Assembly (NCBI GenBank): GCA_019096065.1
Contig: JAGUCH010000002.1
Coordinates: 5,158,501 to 5,222,500, forward strand
Length of the DNA stretch: 64,000 nt
Direction: 5' to 3'
DNA from: Paracyclopina nana
Taxonomy: Eukaryota > Arthropoda > Copepoda > Cyclopoida > Cyclopettidae
Within the stretch, counting starts at the first letter, position 1; each line of letters starts with the position of its first letter. Below the pieces are notes generated by a model. The model did no database searches, was not told the origin of the DNA, and saw nothing but the letters and a program-made list of their open reading frames with translations. The position numbers were made by a program, and so were the translations under genes. Below, one piece after another: positions 35,090 through 46,005 of this stretch.

Positions 35090-38000
35090 TTATAAAGGGT
35101 TGTTCGGATCTTTCGCTAGCAAACCCATCTCTTGCAGAGCAACAGTGGCCGCATCTGACTTGGCCTTTTTCTTGTTGTCACTCGCCACAGTGGGCTGGTA
35201 CTCACAGCCGTTGACAGCAACCTTAAATATGTACTGCTTTTTATGGGGAGGACCACACTCGAAAATCTGCGTGAAATTCGGTGGACCCCATCTCCGCTTA
35301 GAGGCCAATTCCATCAAAGCAGACACCGGGTGCTTGTGAGACAAGTCTTTGCAAGCTGTCAGAGTCATGACGCCATCCCTTTTGGCCTTTTTTACATCTT
35401 CTTCGGCTGCCATGAGTCCCTTCTTGTCCATTTTTATATCTAAGGTCAGAGGATCGACCTCGCCAGATCTCGTCTTGCCCAGACCTTCTCCCTCACTCCA
35501 CCCCATTTTCTTAAGCATAAACTCTCCAAATCCGCCTGAAACTTTTTGAGCCTTCGAAAATTGCTCCTGTCGAGCCCAAGCTTGAATACCCATGGACAAC
35601 TCGGCTTGCGAGAGGATTTTTGCACCGGTGTGACCAGTGAACTGTCCGGGCTTGTTCTTAGACTCTGCCCACTTGGACATTTCCTTTTGGGCTTCATACA
35701 TGTTTTTCAAAGCCTCGGCGTCATTTGGATTTTCTGACAATTTTTTCATTGCATTTAGCCTCTGACTGACAATGGATGAAATGTCCTTTAATGGTTCTTC
35801 AATAGCGTCGAAAACTTTCTCTGCAGCTGGGGCTGAGGAAGCAGGAGGAGGAGAGGGAATTTCAGCATCTTTGGACATTTCGATAGCTTTAGGGGGCTCG
35901 GGCATGCCTCCAAACATAATGAGACCAAGAGGGTTCGAAGAGTTGAACAGCTCCGCTTCAGATGGAGCTGGCTCCACAGGTTCTGTCTTGTCCTCAATGG
36001 CTTTTATTTCAGGTGGACCAGTAAGCTCCGCAAGTGGATCCACATCAGCCTCTTTGACTCTGTGAGCGTTTCCGGAGCTGACAGGGAACTCGATCATTCT
36101 GTGACTCATAGCTGCAGTTTTCATAGCTGGAGTCAGCCTCTCAGCCGTGACACCAGCAGATGAAAAGGGGTTGGGAATCGGCCGGTCCTTGACCTCAAAC
36201 GGATGATGCAAGTCCTCGCTATTCCCATACAGCAAGTCGTCGTCCTCGTCGAACTCATCAGTTATGCCTTTGGACGCAAGTTCTCGGCAGAAATCTGTCA
36301 ACTGTCGAAGAGTCTGACCACCAGACTTTATGGCAATAAGCCGGTCATGGTCCATGCCCATCAGGTTATCAGAACTTAGCAGCTTGACAGCATTCCGTTT
36401 GGCAATAGCCAACAGCTTGGCTTTATCGATTTCCCTGTTGGAACCGCGGAAGCTTCGTTGATTATCACCTGTTGGAGATCTTGACCTTCTTCTTGATTTG
36501 TAATAGGAGTCTCGGTCCTTATCTCGATCTCTATAACCTCTGCCATCCCTAGAGGATTGAAAGCTCGGGAAAAATCTGTCATGCCTGTCTCTCGATCTCG
36601 ACCTCCGCCTGGTATAGTGTCTATCTCTTGAACGGGATCTGCGTTGCACCCTCGACTTGGATCTAGAGCGAGATCGCCTCTCTGATCTGGATCGTGAGCG
36701 CGAACGCTTTCGATAGCTCCTGCTTGAATGCTGGAGCTTTTTGCCTTTGCTCCTACTACACGATTGCTCATCCTCTGAATGCACTTCTCCTTCCTCTTTT
36801 TCCTCCTCCTTCTTCTTTAAAGGCTTTTCCTGGCTTTTCTTTTGCGACTCGATGTACTTCTCCCTCTTCTTGCGTATCTCTTCGATTTCATCCAGAGACA
36901 TTTTCGATGTGTCCACTTTTTTATCAGAGGGCTCTTCAGCTTTCTGGTCGCTCGATTCAGCTTTCTGTTCACTTTTTTTGGTCTTTTGGTCACTTGTTTC
37001 TGCCTTTTGGTCACTCGTGGCTTCCTTCTCCTCAGGATCTTTTGAGGATGCACCTTCCTTCTTCGCTGCGCGAAATTGCTCTTCCATTCGCTCCTTCAGC
37101 TCTTCTTCGTAAGTTTTACCACCATTATCTGCGTCTTTTCTTTTCCACATTTTAACCCTGAAAAAAGATTCTCTCAATATTTTTCGCGTCGTGTTAAGGT
37201 ATTAGCTTTTACTTGTCATCCCAAGTGAAGAGATCAGGATCCAGCGGTTCCGCCACATACTTTTCACTCTCCTTCACCACCAGATCTTGAATTTCTTTCA
37301 TTCTTTTCAGACGCTTGAGCTCCTCGGTTTCAGAGCTAGGCGATCTTGATTTCTGCCTCTTGTTTGAGGCAGAAGAAGAGCTTGAAGGTTTAGGCTCTCT
37401 ACGCTTATCATCAGCCAAATAATAATGCCTCCCTCTCTTTTCCTAGTCAAAATGAGGTTTCAAAAAATAAATATCACTTCACAAAAGGGCCTTTTTCTTA
37501 CCAGGTGCTCAGCCTTCTTCTGTATTTCCATAGCTTCCCACCGATTCTCCCAAAAGTTATCTTCATGACTAGAGGAGGATCTCTTCGGGGGTCTTTGCTC
37601 CTCTTGCCCTGAATGCTTACTGCGGCGATGATCTCGGGAGCTCCTGTCATCAAAATGGGATCCTCTTCCATGGTATTTGCCATGGTCCCTATCATGACTC
37701 CTATCATATCCTCTATCACTGCTGTCATAGCCCCTTTCTCGGCCTCGGTCTCTGCTATCACCAAGAAAGCTTCTGTCACGGTCTCTGTCTTCGCCTCGAG
37801 AGCTCCTGTCGCGGTCTCTGTCATGCTTCACGTAACTTTTATGACTGTACCTATTATCACTATCATGAGATCCGGGAAACCTCTCCCTTTCATCCAAAAG
37901 AGGAACTGATTTTCGCTTGTGATCATTGTCAGTAGGGCTCAGTGGCCTTGATTTCCTCTTCGGAGACTTCTTCTTTTTCTTCTTCTTCTCCTTCTTAGCC

Positions 38001-38146
38001 TTCTTGGCCTTTTTAGAAGAGCCCTTATTCGAAGGCGAAGAAGCAGAATCCTCGGCTTCTCCGTCTTCGAGACAAGGCTGCTTGATAGAGTTGAAAAGCT
38101 CACTCAGAATTTCATCAGAAGTTTTTGTCTGCTCCTCACTACTCAT
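35090..38146 (-). CDS. SON: SON-like splicing factor (RS domain, G-patch, dsRBD)
   Basis: Exons 38146-37502, 37442-37213 and 37157-35090, in phase, 980 aa. The N-terminal third is charged: a Lys run (KKAKKEKKKKKKKSPKRK), then many RDRDRS/RDRG repeats, then an RS domain (RSRSRSERRSRSRSKS). C-terminal SON markers are DKAKLLAIAKRNAVKLL, KSGGQTLRQLTDFC, EFPVSSGNAHRVKEAD, GQFTGHTGAKILSQAEL, a G-patch (GGFGEFMLKKMGWSEGEGLG) and a double-stranded RNA-binding domain (DLSHKHPVSALMELASKRRW ... KKAKSDAATVALQEMGL). SON is a nuclear-speckle protein that supports splicing of weak introns. It is much shorter than human SON, like the fly homologue, because the tandem-repeat region is missing. Confidence 0.92.
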
Positions 38147-39296
38147 TGCTTTTGCCAAAATAATTTTCGCCCCAGAAAATACCTTTTTTCTGCAGTGAAA
38201 ATTACTCACTCCAGACCTTCAGTCTTTCTGCAAGATTAGTTGTTTTTAAACTGTATCGAATGTAAGTCGAGCCAACTCTCTGAAATTCTCAGCTCGACGA
38301 TGACTAAAGAAAACAAGAGAAGTGAGCCAGCCAAACTCCGGCTTATCATTTTTGTATTGCCAGTATCACAGCTCTGGCCAGTATCACTTAACGTATCTCA
38401 GCATAAAGCAGAGAAGCTGTAAAGCAGAGTTGTAAAGGAGCCTTCTTAATGAAAGAAACTTAAAATGCAAGAGAGGTCCTATGATTTTAGATACCAGATG
38501 TACCCGTCCACATTGCATTGTGGACAGATGGGGGCAAACGGTCTTAGCAATGAAAAAAATTTTAAGTCAGGTGCAGAAATCACAGAATTATTATTAGTTA
38601 AGTAGAAATAGATTTCATAGGCAACCAAATTCAAGCTAAGCTCCCTAGAAATCAATATAGTTGTAGCAGCAGTTACCATAAAAGCCAAATTAAACAGCCA
38701 TTCATCTCTTAAAAGTCACTAGCTTTGCTAGTTAATTATGGTGGGTGAGCACTTCTCCCCAGTCTTAACAAATCCTAACAAATAAGAGGTCAATAAGAAA
38801 AATAAGGCTTTTTAAATTGTGTTTCTCAGCATTCCCCACTTTTTAGTTGTGCTGAAATTCCACAAAGACACTTCACTTTGCCCAAAAATTATCTTTTTTG
38901 AGGAAAAATAAATCTTTATCTTTCCCTCTAAACCAATCCTGCAATGCAATCTTTACTTGTAAGATAGCTTTAAAGTAATCCAAATTAGAAGTTGACAATT
39001 GCTGCTACATTGAATAATCTTTTTTCATATTAAAGATACAGCTTCAATTTTGTTCATGGAAAATTGAAGCCAATTCTTTTGTCATATTTAGTATCTTTTA
39101 TCATGAATAGGGTCCTAATTTTGCCTGCCACAGTACAGCTACCTATGTCAAGTATTCAATGATTGTGGAATAGTTTTCTTGTGTTCCCAGATAGCCCATA
39201 ACTTATGACTTTCATTCCTCTCATGACTAAATACATGTACAATTTCCTATTCTTATTGTCAAATTGCTGCATCTTATATATTAGTGGTGTGGGGAG

Positions 39297-39668
39297 CCAT
39301 ACTTGGAACTACTAGTAGATCCGTCATACTTGGAACAACTGCGACGGATCGCACCTGGAACTATCGAGAAGTACTTGGGTTTTTTTCAAGCGGGGCTTTT
39401 TTGACACTAAGTTACCAAAACCCAACACGACCAGCAGTGCTAAATTTTCCAACCAACCGATTTGTGTCAAATGGAGAAAACAGAGCAGCAGATCATCAAA
39501 ATCTACTGCTCTGGACTGACCCGTCGCTTGAGTAGTAAGAACTACTAGCGCCACCGCAGCTAAGACGAACAGATTTGGTGATTTTAGCATAAAACTTGCG
39601 CCAAGAACTCACTTACGAGACCCCCCTGCATGACTGTAAATGGTAGTTCCAGGTATGGTGCGTTTTGT
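39297..39668. repeat. Possible fold-back element, ~370 bp
   Basis: CCATACTTGGAACTACTAG near 39297 and the further copies CATACTTGGAACAACT and GCACCTGGAACTATC are mirrored by GGTAGTTCCAGGTATGGTGCG near 39645-39668. Only the end motif repeats clearly, so the call is tentative. Confidence 0.45.
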
Positions 39669-39834
39669 CAGTAGTACCACGTACTATGCGTTTTGTAGAA
39701 TTTAATTGCAATGCATATTTTTAGTCTGTCTTTAGTAGGGGCATAATTTGAAAATATTTATTTTTAGCCGAAAAATGCGCGGGCCTAATTTTAGCGGGCA
39801 TATAATTTTAAGCGAGTACGATAGTAATTTTTTT

Positions 39835-40370
39835 ATATACTGTAATACGATTTCCTCGTGTTATAATTCAGTTTACCGATCCGACTCAGCTCTTTTATAT
39901 CACAGTTCTTTCTAAGCAATTTGGGGGATATTAAATACTTAACAGCCCTTGAATCAAATTTGAGGGATTTTAAGTAATTTAATGCCCTCATATTCCATGG
40001 AAGTAATGCAAATTCCAAAGAAGTTGGAAAAAGAGAGGATCATCCAGATTCGAACCTCAGACAGTTGGATTAGCATCCCAATGCTCTAACCACTGAGCTA
40101 TGGAAACATCATGATAATTGCATGCTATGTATAGGACTTTAACCATAATTTTAGCCAGATAAAGAAAAAAAGTTAGTTGAGGAATGACTGGGGTTTGAAC
40201 CCTAGACTCCTGAATCAAGAGCCTAGCGCTCTAACCATTGTGCCATAGGAACACATCTGATGAAATGGATTTTGAAAGTCCATTTAATTGCTCCCAACCC
40301 ACTGGATGCTAGCTAATGAGAGCCAGTGATATTCACATAGCAACTAAAAACCAAGCAGTATTTTCTAGGG
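39835..40370 (-). repeat. Dimeric tRNA-derived SINE-like repeat, copy 2 (inverted)
   Basis: Read on the minus strand it has the same order as copy 1. First comes the block near 40295-40360 matching 895-970, then tRNA-like unit A (40255-40185; CCTATGGCACAATGGTTAGA, GGGTTCAAACCCC). Unit B follows (40110-40048; CATAGCTCAGTGGTTAGAGC, GGTTCGAATC), then the tail 39910-39836 (GGATCGGTAAACTGAATTAT). Unit B has an anticodon-loop-like ATGCTAA; its T stem is degenerate. Confidence 0.8.
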
Positions 40371-40439
40371 CACGGGGCAGCCCGGTAACTTCATTAAAAC
40401 ACTCAAAAATCGTATTACAGAATATAAAATTGTATATTC

Positions 40440-40617
40440 CGAGCTGGGGCACGTAAAATTGGGTCATTAAATAGCTGACCTCGGATTTAAAAATGGAAAA
40501 ACACTCGTACAATTACAGCCCTCGCAGGCTCGGGCTAGTAAAGCTGTACTCGAGTTTTCCCATTTTAAAATCCTCGCTCAGCTATTTAATGACCCTACTT
40601 TACGTGCCCCAGCTCGA
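40440..40617. repeat. ~178 bp near-perfect palindromic (hairpin) element
   Basis: GAGCTGGGGCACGTAAAATT...GCTGACCTCGGATTTAAAAATGG at 40440-40497 is the reverse complement of 40558-40617 (CCCATTTTAAAATCCTCGCTC...ACGTGCCCCAGCTC) with few mismatches, with a ~60 bp loop. The same arm occurs singly at 834-890 next to SINE copy 1, and relics lie at 25.2-26.2 kb. Confidence 0.75.
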
Positions 40618-41289
40618 AATAAATAACTATTAAATTATCAGCCAAATTCGGAAAAATTGTATTGCGATTTACATAAACAAAAAAGTTGGTTAATTTTCAC
40701 TCTTAGAGCTTTTGCGAAAAGTTTTCAGTCCAGTCTTGCATAACATCAAAATGCTTTTGGAATTTGCTTTTTTTTCAAGTGCATGAATTAAAAAATTTCT
40801 AAAAATTTCAAGCTGGCTTTATGGCTGACCCCCCAAATAGACCGATCTGAAAACATCCAAAACTACTTTTAAAGGGATTTGAAGAAGCGGCCTTGGAGAG
40901 CATCTTAAAGACTGGAGCCATGGGTGGAAACTGAAATGAACCTGACGTAGCTGGTACGATCTTGGGCAAGTAGGGCAAGGTGAACTAAAGGATGGAGAAA
41001 CTGAATGCACCCGGATTTTTCGTGATTTCTGCTACAAATTACAATCGTTTTGCTATCTCATGATAACGCGGACACCTGACTAGTTTAAAAAGTGAAGCAA
41101 TCATCTTTTTGACTTTTTAATCCGCGACGTTGCATTGCTAGAAAAATCGAGATAATTACGCATCGATTTGAACAAAGGGATGTGTGCGCGACAAATGTCA
41201 ATTAATTATGACATTTAAAATTGCGACACGATTGACACATTCAAAGTGACTCACGTGTCACAGGGAACGTTTGCCAAAGAAGCATCGAC

Positions 41290-42660
41290 GTTAGCTTTCG
41301 TATGATCGTTTTTGCATCACGCTGTTGCTACAATGTAGGGTGGAAATGCCAATGAGTCATCGCGTTCGCTACCCATGATTTCTTGGAAAAAACCATCTAC
41401 TCACCCTTCTCCCCAAACAACGAGCGTTTCGTTGGCAAAAGGAGGTCACCTCGGCGTTGATCTCCGCAAAATCTGATGCAATCGCGTCAACAAGTGACGT
41501 GTACGCGAAACGCGATTGAGGGAGGCAAGACGCAACGCGCCAATCGCAGGAAGGGTTGATGCACTCAACAAATTCCCAACCTGACGCCCACGAAATGCGC
41601 AAAAGCCGCTGAGGCCGAAAGGGTCCAAACACTGCGTCCTTCTTTCGGGGCTAAGTTGTAGCTCTTTTGCAGCAATCTAGTATTCGACCGCAAATTGCTA
41701 GAAAACTCAGCCTCCTTGGGCCTGAAATTCAAAAAGTTGGCGGAGTCACGTGAAAACAGCTACCAACTCACGTGACCGCAGCAGTTGAGGGTGGGCAACA
41801 AATCAACCCTGTCTCCACGTTGCTCGTCTCCACCAGGCACCGTTTGATTTCTTCCTACCAGAGCGGTGAAATTAGATAAAGCAATGCATCGAAATTCACC
41901 CTATTAAGTTTGTAGAAAAGCGATGTAACCTTTTGTCATTGCTGATTTGGCGGAAAATTGCAAACAGCTCAAAAACAATAATACTCGGAAACGGAAGCGT
42001 CAACAAAGAACGAAAGCGTTGGGCGAAATTTATGCGGGAAAAAACATCCCCATGTGAACTGTGCGACTTGATTGCGCAAGGCCGTGGCTGGTCTTTGTTT
42101 GCCTTGGGGAGAACAACAGGGCTGAGTCATGCGCGGCGCTCTCGCGTTGACGTTCGCGAGGCGACGTGCTGCAATATTGCCGAGGAAGAACTGCGAAGGC
42201 GTCATCATTCGAGATCAAGTCTCAACACGATTCGGTCGACTCCATGCGACAAATAGCAAAGCATTTTAGGATTGCACCACTCTCATCAGTTGCAATCACC
42301 AATCAGTGCGATAAAGTGGACCTCGTGAACTGGAAGAGGAATAATTTCTGCGGGAGATGGTGCACTCGGAAATAATGGCCGCAGCATATTGGGGCTGGGC
42401 TTTGGCCCATGGGCGTCATTATTTCGGATTGCAACGCTCTCCCCCGGACGTCAATCATCCGCAAGCGAAGTCAACTCCCGCGGCTTTGCCGATTAAGGGG
42501 ACTTCTTGAACCCTCTGTAGGTACTCCTATAGGGTCCAAGAGTCGCCTTTTCTTGGCATCGCGCATGACTCAGCGTCGACTAGCACGAACTCATTTCACC
42601 AGGATTTTCTCTGGTTGGAAAAACCATGCAGGCATTTCCGGACTACACGGTAAGTAGCAG
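41290..42660. promoter_or_regulatory. GC-richer patch with paired CACGTG E-boxes
   Basis: Base composition rises and CpG is frequent compared with the flanks. Two CACGTG boxes, each inside TCACGTGA, lie at 41747-41752 and 41769-41774, and a third CACGTG is near 41251 just outside. At 42650 GTAAGT follows the short reading ATG CAG GCA TTT CCG GAC TAC ACG. That could be a first-exon donor, but no downstream exon was found. Inference only: an enhancer, or the promoter of an unannotated transcript. Confidence 0.3.
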
Positions 42661-42899
42661 AAAAAGAACATACCTCAGCGCTGCTTTTATGATGCTACGC
42701 CGCTGCTGTCTTGCCTTCATGAATCATGCGCGAGTTATCTAATTCTGCCAAACTGACTTAAAAACGCTGTGGCAATAGCATGATGAAATTCCATATAAAC
42801 GTTTAGCCGGTCGATTTCAAAAGATACTACCTTTTAAATGAATTTTTGAATTTATTAACTTGTGAAGGCCTCACTCGCGGGTTTTCCCAATTATCACAG

Positions 42900-43655
42900 T
42901 GGAATTCTCGGCTCTGATGGTAAAAGGCACTTTTTGGTAAATGCACCTACATTGGCAGAGCGAAAAAAGGCACTGGATTAAAAGGCACCATTCAATTTAT
43001 GTTTCAAAAAATATTTTTAGTCCAATCATATTAATTATTACAATTTGGGTTTGAAATAAAAAAAGATACCATTAGCATGAAGTTTGCATTATCTAATATG
43101 GCCGATAAAATGCAATCCCACATTGACTCGTTACTCGAGCCTTGAGGAGAAAAAGTTAACCAAAGTTAAGCTCTGCTCTCAGATAGTTTAGCGGGCACAC
43201 CATAATCTTGCTTCATTTTATGTAGTTACTTGCATAATTGCTAAGTTAAGTTGCCAAACTGACTTTGATGCCTAAGTTAAATTGCCAATCTGAGCTTGCT
43301 TGCTAAGTCAAGATGCCAAACTGAACTTGGCAACAAAAAGTTTTCTCAAACTTGTTGATACTAAAGCTTGCAGTATTGAGCAAAGCCAGCTGCTGATATC
43401 TAAATCACTTGTCGGGCTGGTTATAGCCGCTAAGAAATCAGGATCTTATAAGTTAATCTTTGATCGGAAAACCAATTGCCTCTAACGAAGTACATGCAAT
43501 GCAATGTTTTTTTACCCAAAACAATTTGAACAAACTACCCATTTCAAAACTGAGATGGGTGCCTTTTACAGTGAGTACCAAATATTAATGGTGCCTTTTC
43601 TTGCTATGCCTTTTTCAAAAAGTGCCATTTACCAGTAAACCCGAATTCTCCCCGC
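42900..43655. repeat. Fold-back element, ~755 bp
   Basis: The left end, 42900-42992 (GGAATTCTCGG, GGTAAAAGGCACTTTTTGG, AAAAGGCACCATTC), is mirrored by 43560-43655 (GGTGCCTTTTACAGTGAG, AATGGTGCCTTTT, AAAAAGTGCCATTTACC, CGAATTCTCC). The arms carry repeated AAAAGGCAC motifs. No coding capacity is seen. Confidence 0.7.
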
Positions 43656-44238
43656 AGATATCGCGATGCAAAAGTTATAGCAGTTCATGCGTATAAATTA
43701 ATAATGTGGGTAAACATTAAGACAATTTATTCTGACTAAGAACACACACCTTAAGGGAATGAGAATATCAGCGAACCAATGCAAACTATATAGTACAGTA
43801 ACAGAGCACTAAGAGTTTGTGTACAATAGTCCTTAAGCAAGCAAAGTATATCAGTTATGATCACACGTTTACACTAATAATCGTTGAAACCTAATCAATT
43901 TTTAGGTGAAGCCACTCAGCTAAGCTAGCAATGCTAATAAGGATAGTTGACAGTTGATTTAAGAAAAATACTGTAGCAGAAGAGAACGAGAAATTTCAGT
44001 CGACATAGTTGGCACTCAAAGTTGTTGTGGCACTCTAAATATCATAACCCCAGTATTGTGGCATCTTTGGAATGTTAAGAAAAGGCCTAGTAATCATCGA
44101 AAGAATGAGTAATAAGCTTCGGTCTCCATTGCTAGTATGAATAAGCTTGCCTTACTTTGCGTTGACAGATGGAGGCAACAGAAAGCAGATTATTTTTAAA
44201 GTACGTCAACGAAGAAACGCAATTCTCAGCAAAATTAT

Positions 44239-45676
44239 TTAGGCGTTCGCCGATTGCATTTGCGAAGGAGCCACGTCCATGGACGATGTGTCCGAAGAGC
44301 AATGGCCATTGGAAGTCATCAAAACGCCGTTGCTTTTAGTCGAAAAACCTACTGACTCAACCAGAATGCAGGTAGCAGAAGTTCCGGGCTTGGGAAGATC
44401 CTTGATTCTTGACATGACGGTAGTGGCCGACTCATCGGCCGTCGTTTGGTAAGCGATTCCCATCGAGGCTGTGGTATGAGTCCACAAAAAGTGACCTCTT
44501 CCCCGAGGTTCGTCATAATGCATGCATATGGCACCTCCCAGCTTTTCGGGAACGCCAGCTGAAAGCAACAAATGTCAGGGGAGCTTGCAAAATCATGCGT
44601 ACAAAGCTAACCTAAAAAGTCTGACTCTGCAAATTTCTCTTTCATGACCGTTTGCAAGGCATCCATAGGCATCCTCGACTTACTCAAGCCTTGAGCACAT
44701 TCGCGGGCCAGAAATGTTCGCACTAAATGCTCGCCACACCCAGTTGTGCTAATGCCGACACTGAAGGGTGTCACGGACGAACCTCTCTGAGCCCAACAGC
44801 CGCAGCCGAAAACGGGTGCTTGGCCCACTCGCCCGGGCTGTTTGAGCGCAATTCCCCCACTACTGACAGTTGACGCGACTCGTCCGAACTTATCTAAAAC
44901 AATCACTCCCACCTGTAAATACAACACAAGGATGAAAAAGGACGTATGTAAAAACATGGTGTCCTCTCGTACCGTGTCAGTTACGTGATCATCCATCTTA
45001 TGAGTGAGCTGACTTCGATGTGGCTTTTTAGAGGATGGGTGTGGTGGACCACCACCGTCTTGGAGGGCCTCTGACAGGGGCCGCTTTTGCTGATGCGCAT
45101 TGCTCATGGCTTGCTGACGAAAAGAGTCAAGTTTTTTCTTGTAGTGTCGATATAACTTGGCCGCCTTTTCGCTGATCAGGCTTTTTTCCGGCACAACAGG
45201 AACACCTTTCCTTTGGGCCCAATCTCGTGCTCCGTTCCCGACCAGAAAGCCAGGCGGGACTCGTCCTAGCGGCAGCAAACCCTTACGCTGTTCGAGCACG
45301 AGAAGTTTGGCCACTAGAATGGGATTCTTGATTCCAGGAACAGCGCCGACGGCACCGAAGAGGAGAGAGTCGCCATCCATGAGACCCGCATCCATTTCGA
45401 CAGTTCCCAGCTCGGTTAAATTACTCCCATAGCCTAGAGATTGCTGTTAAAATAACCATCTTAACATAAGACCTTAATGACCCTACCAGCATTTGTCTCG
45501 CCTGCGTCTTCAAGAACCATGGTGGCCGCAGCCGCTGCGTCAATGGCTGATCCTCCTTTACGCAGAATATCAATGGCAACTTGGCAGGCTTTGGCACATA
45601 TTGACAAATACTGACTTGTCTTGGCTTCTGAGTGCTGACCGGCGCCAATGTGAACACCGACGAATCCCTCAGTCAT
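44239..45676 (-). CDS. TASP1: Taspase-1 (threonine aspartase), 4 exons
   Basis: Exons 45676-45487, 45433-44973, 44912-44612 and 44558-44239, in phase, 423 aa (human 420). This Ntn-hydrolase of the asparaginase-2 family cleaves MLL/TFIIA-type nuclear proteins after Asp. Visible: VGVHIGAGQHSE at the N-terminus, TNAGYGSNLTELG, DAGLMDGDSLLFGAVGAV, and SSGGIALKQPGRVGQAPVFGCGCWAQ. The autoproteolytic site is D-TVGVIVLD, whose catalytic Thr is the last codon of exon 2, so the site spans an intron. GCGEHLVRTFLARECA follows. The segment before the cleavage site holds a basic cluster (KKRP, KKPHRS region) like the nuclear-localisation loop of the human enzyme. Complete and apparently functional. Confidence 0.94.
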
Positions 45677-46005
45677 GATGTTAGGAAAGAAATGCTTTTT
45701 GTTTACTCCGTAATCATTACCCTCGTGATTTCACATAATTTTTCGCAGCAGAACTATTTCAGCGGATCCTCTTTGTTTTCGTCAGCTGAATTTAGTGAGA
45801 TGGATCGAGAGAAAACCCGAGATAGTCATATCAAAAAATGGGCACTTTCATGAGTCACCTTTTTATGCTAAGCACTCCACTTCGGGAATCATCCTGGCCC
45901 TGTGATGCAGTTTTTAGCTCAACCATCCATGCAGTATGAAGAAAAATCAATCCTACCTCATTTTGATAATAATTACATTGTATATTTACGGGCTAACAAC
46001 TTATT
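45677..46005. other. Spacer between TTC7 3' end and Taspase-1 start
   Basis: About 330 bp between two minus-strand genes; no element was recognised. Confidence 0.35.

Larger units (their letters stand above)
38147..44238. other. Gene-poor 6.1 kb interval
   Basis: No gene recognised. It contains the fold-back at 39297-39668, SINE copy 2 at 39835-40370, the palindrome at 40440-40617, a GC-richer patch at about 41290-42660 with E-boxes, and the fold-back at 42900-43655. The stretches 38147-39280 and 43660-44238 look like ordinary AT-rich spacer. Confidence 0.5.

Noticed and set aside
39324-39590. 88-codon minus-strand ORF with a signal-peptide-like start
   Set aside because: It overlaps a possible fold-back element, has no splice partner or family, and the rest of the frame is not convincing. 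It is noted only as a weak candidate.
41369-42256. Several ORFs of 60-107 codons in the GC-richer patch
   Set aside because: Long frames are expected by chance where stop codons are rarer. They overlap on both strands and show no domain.
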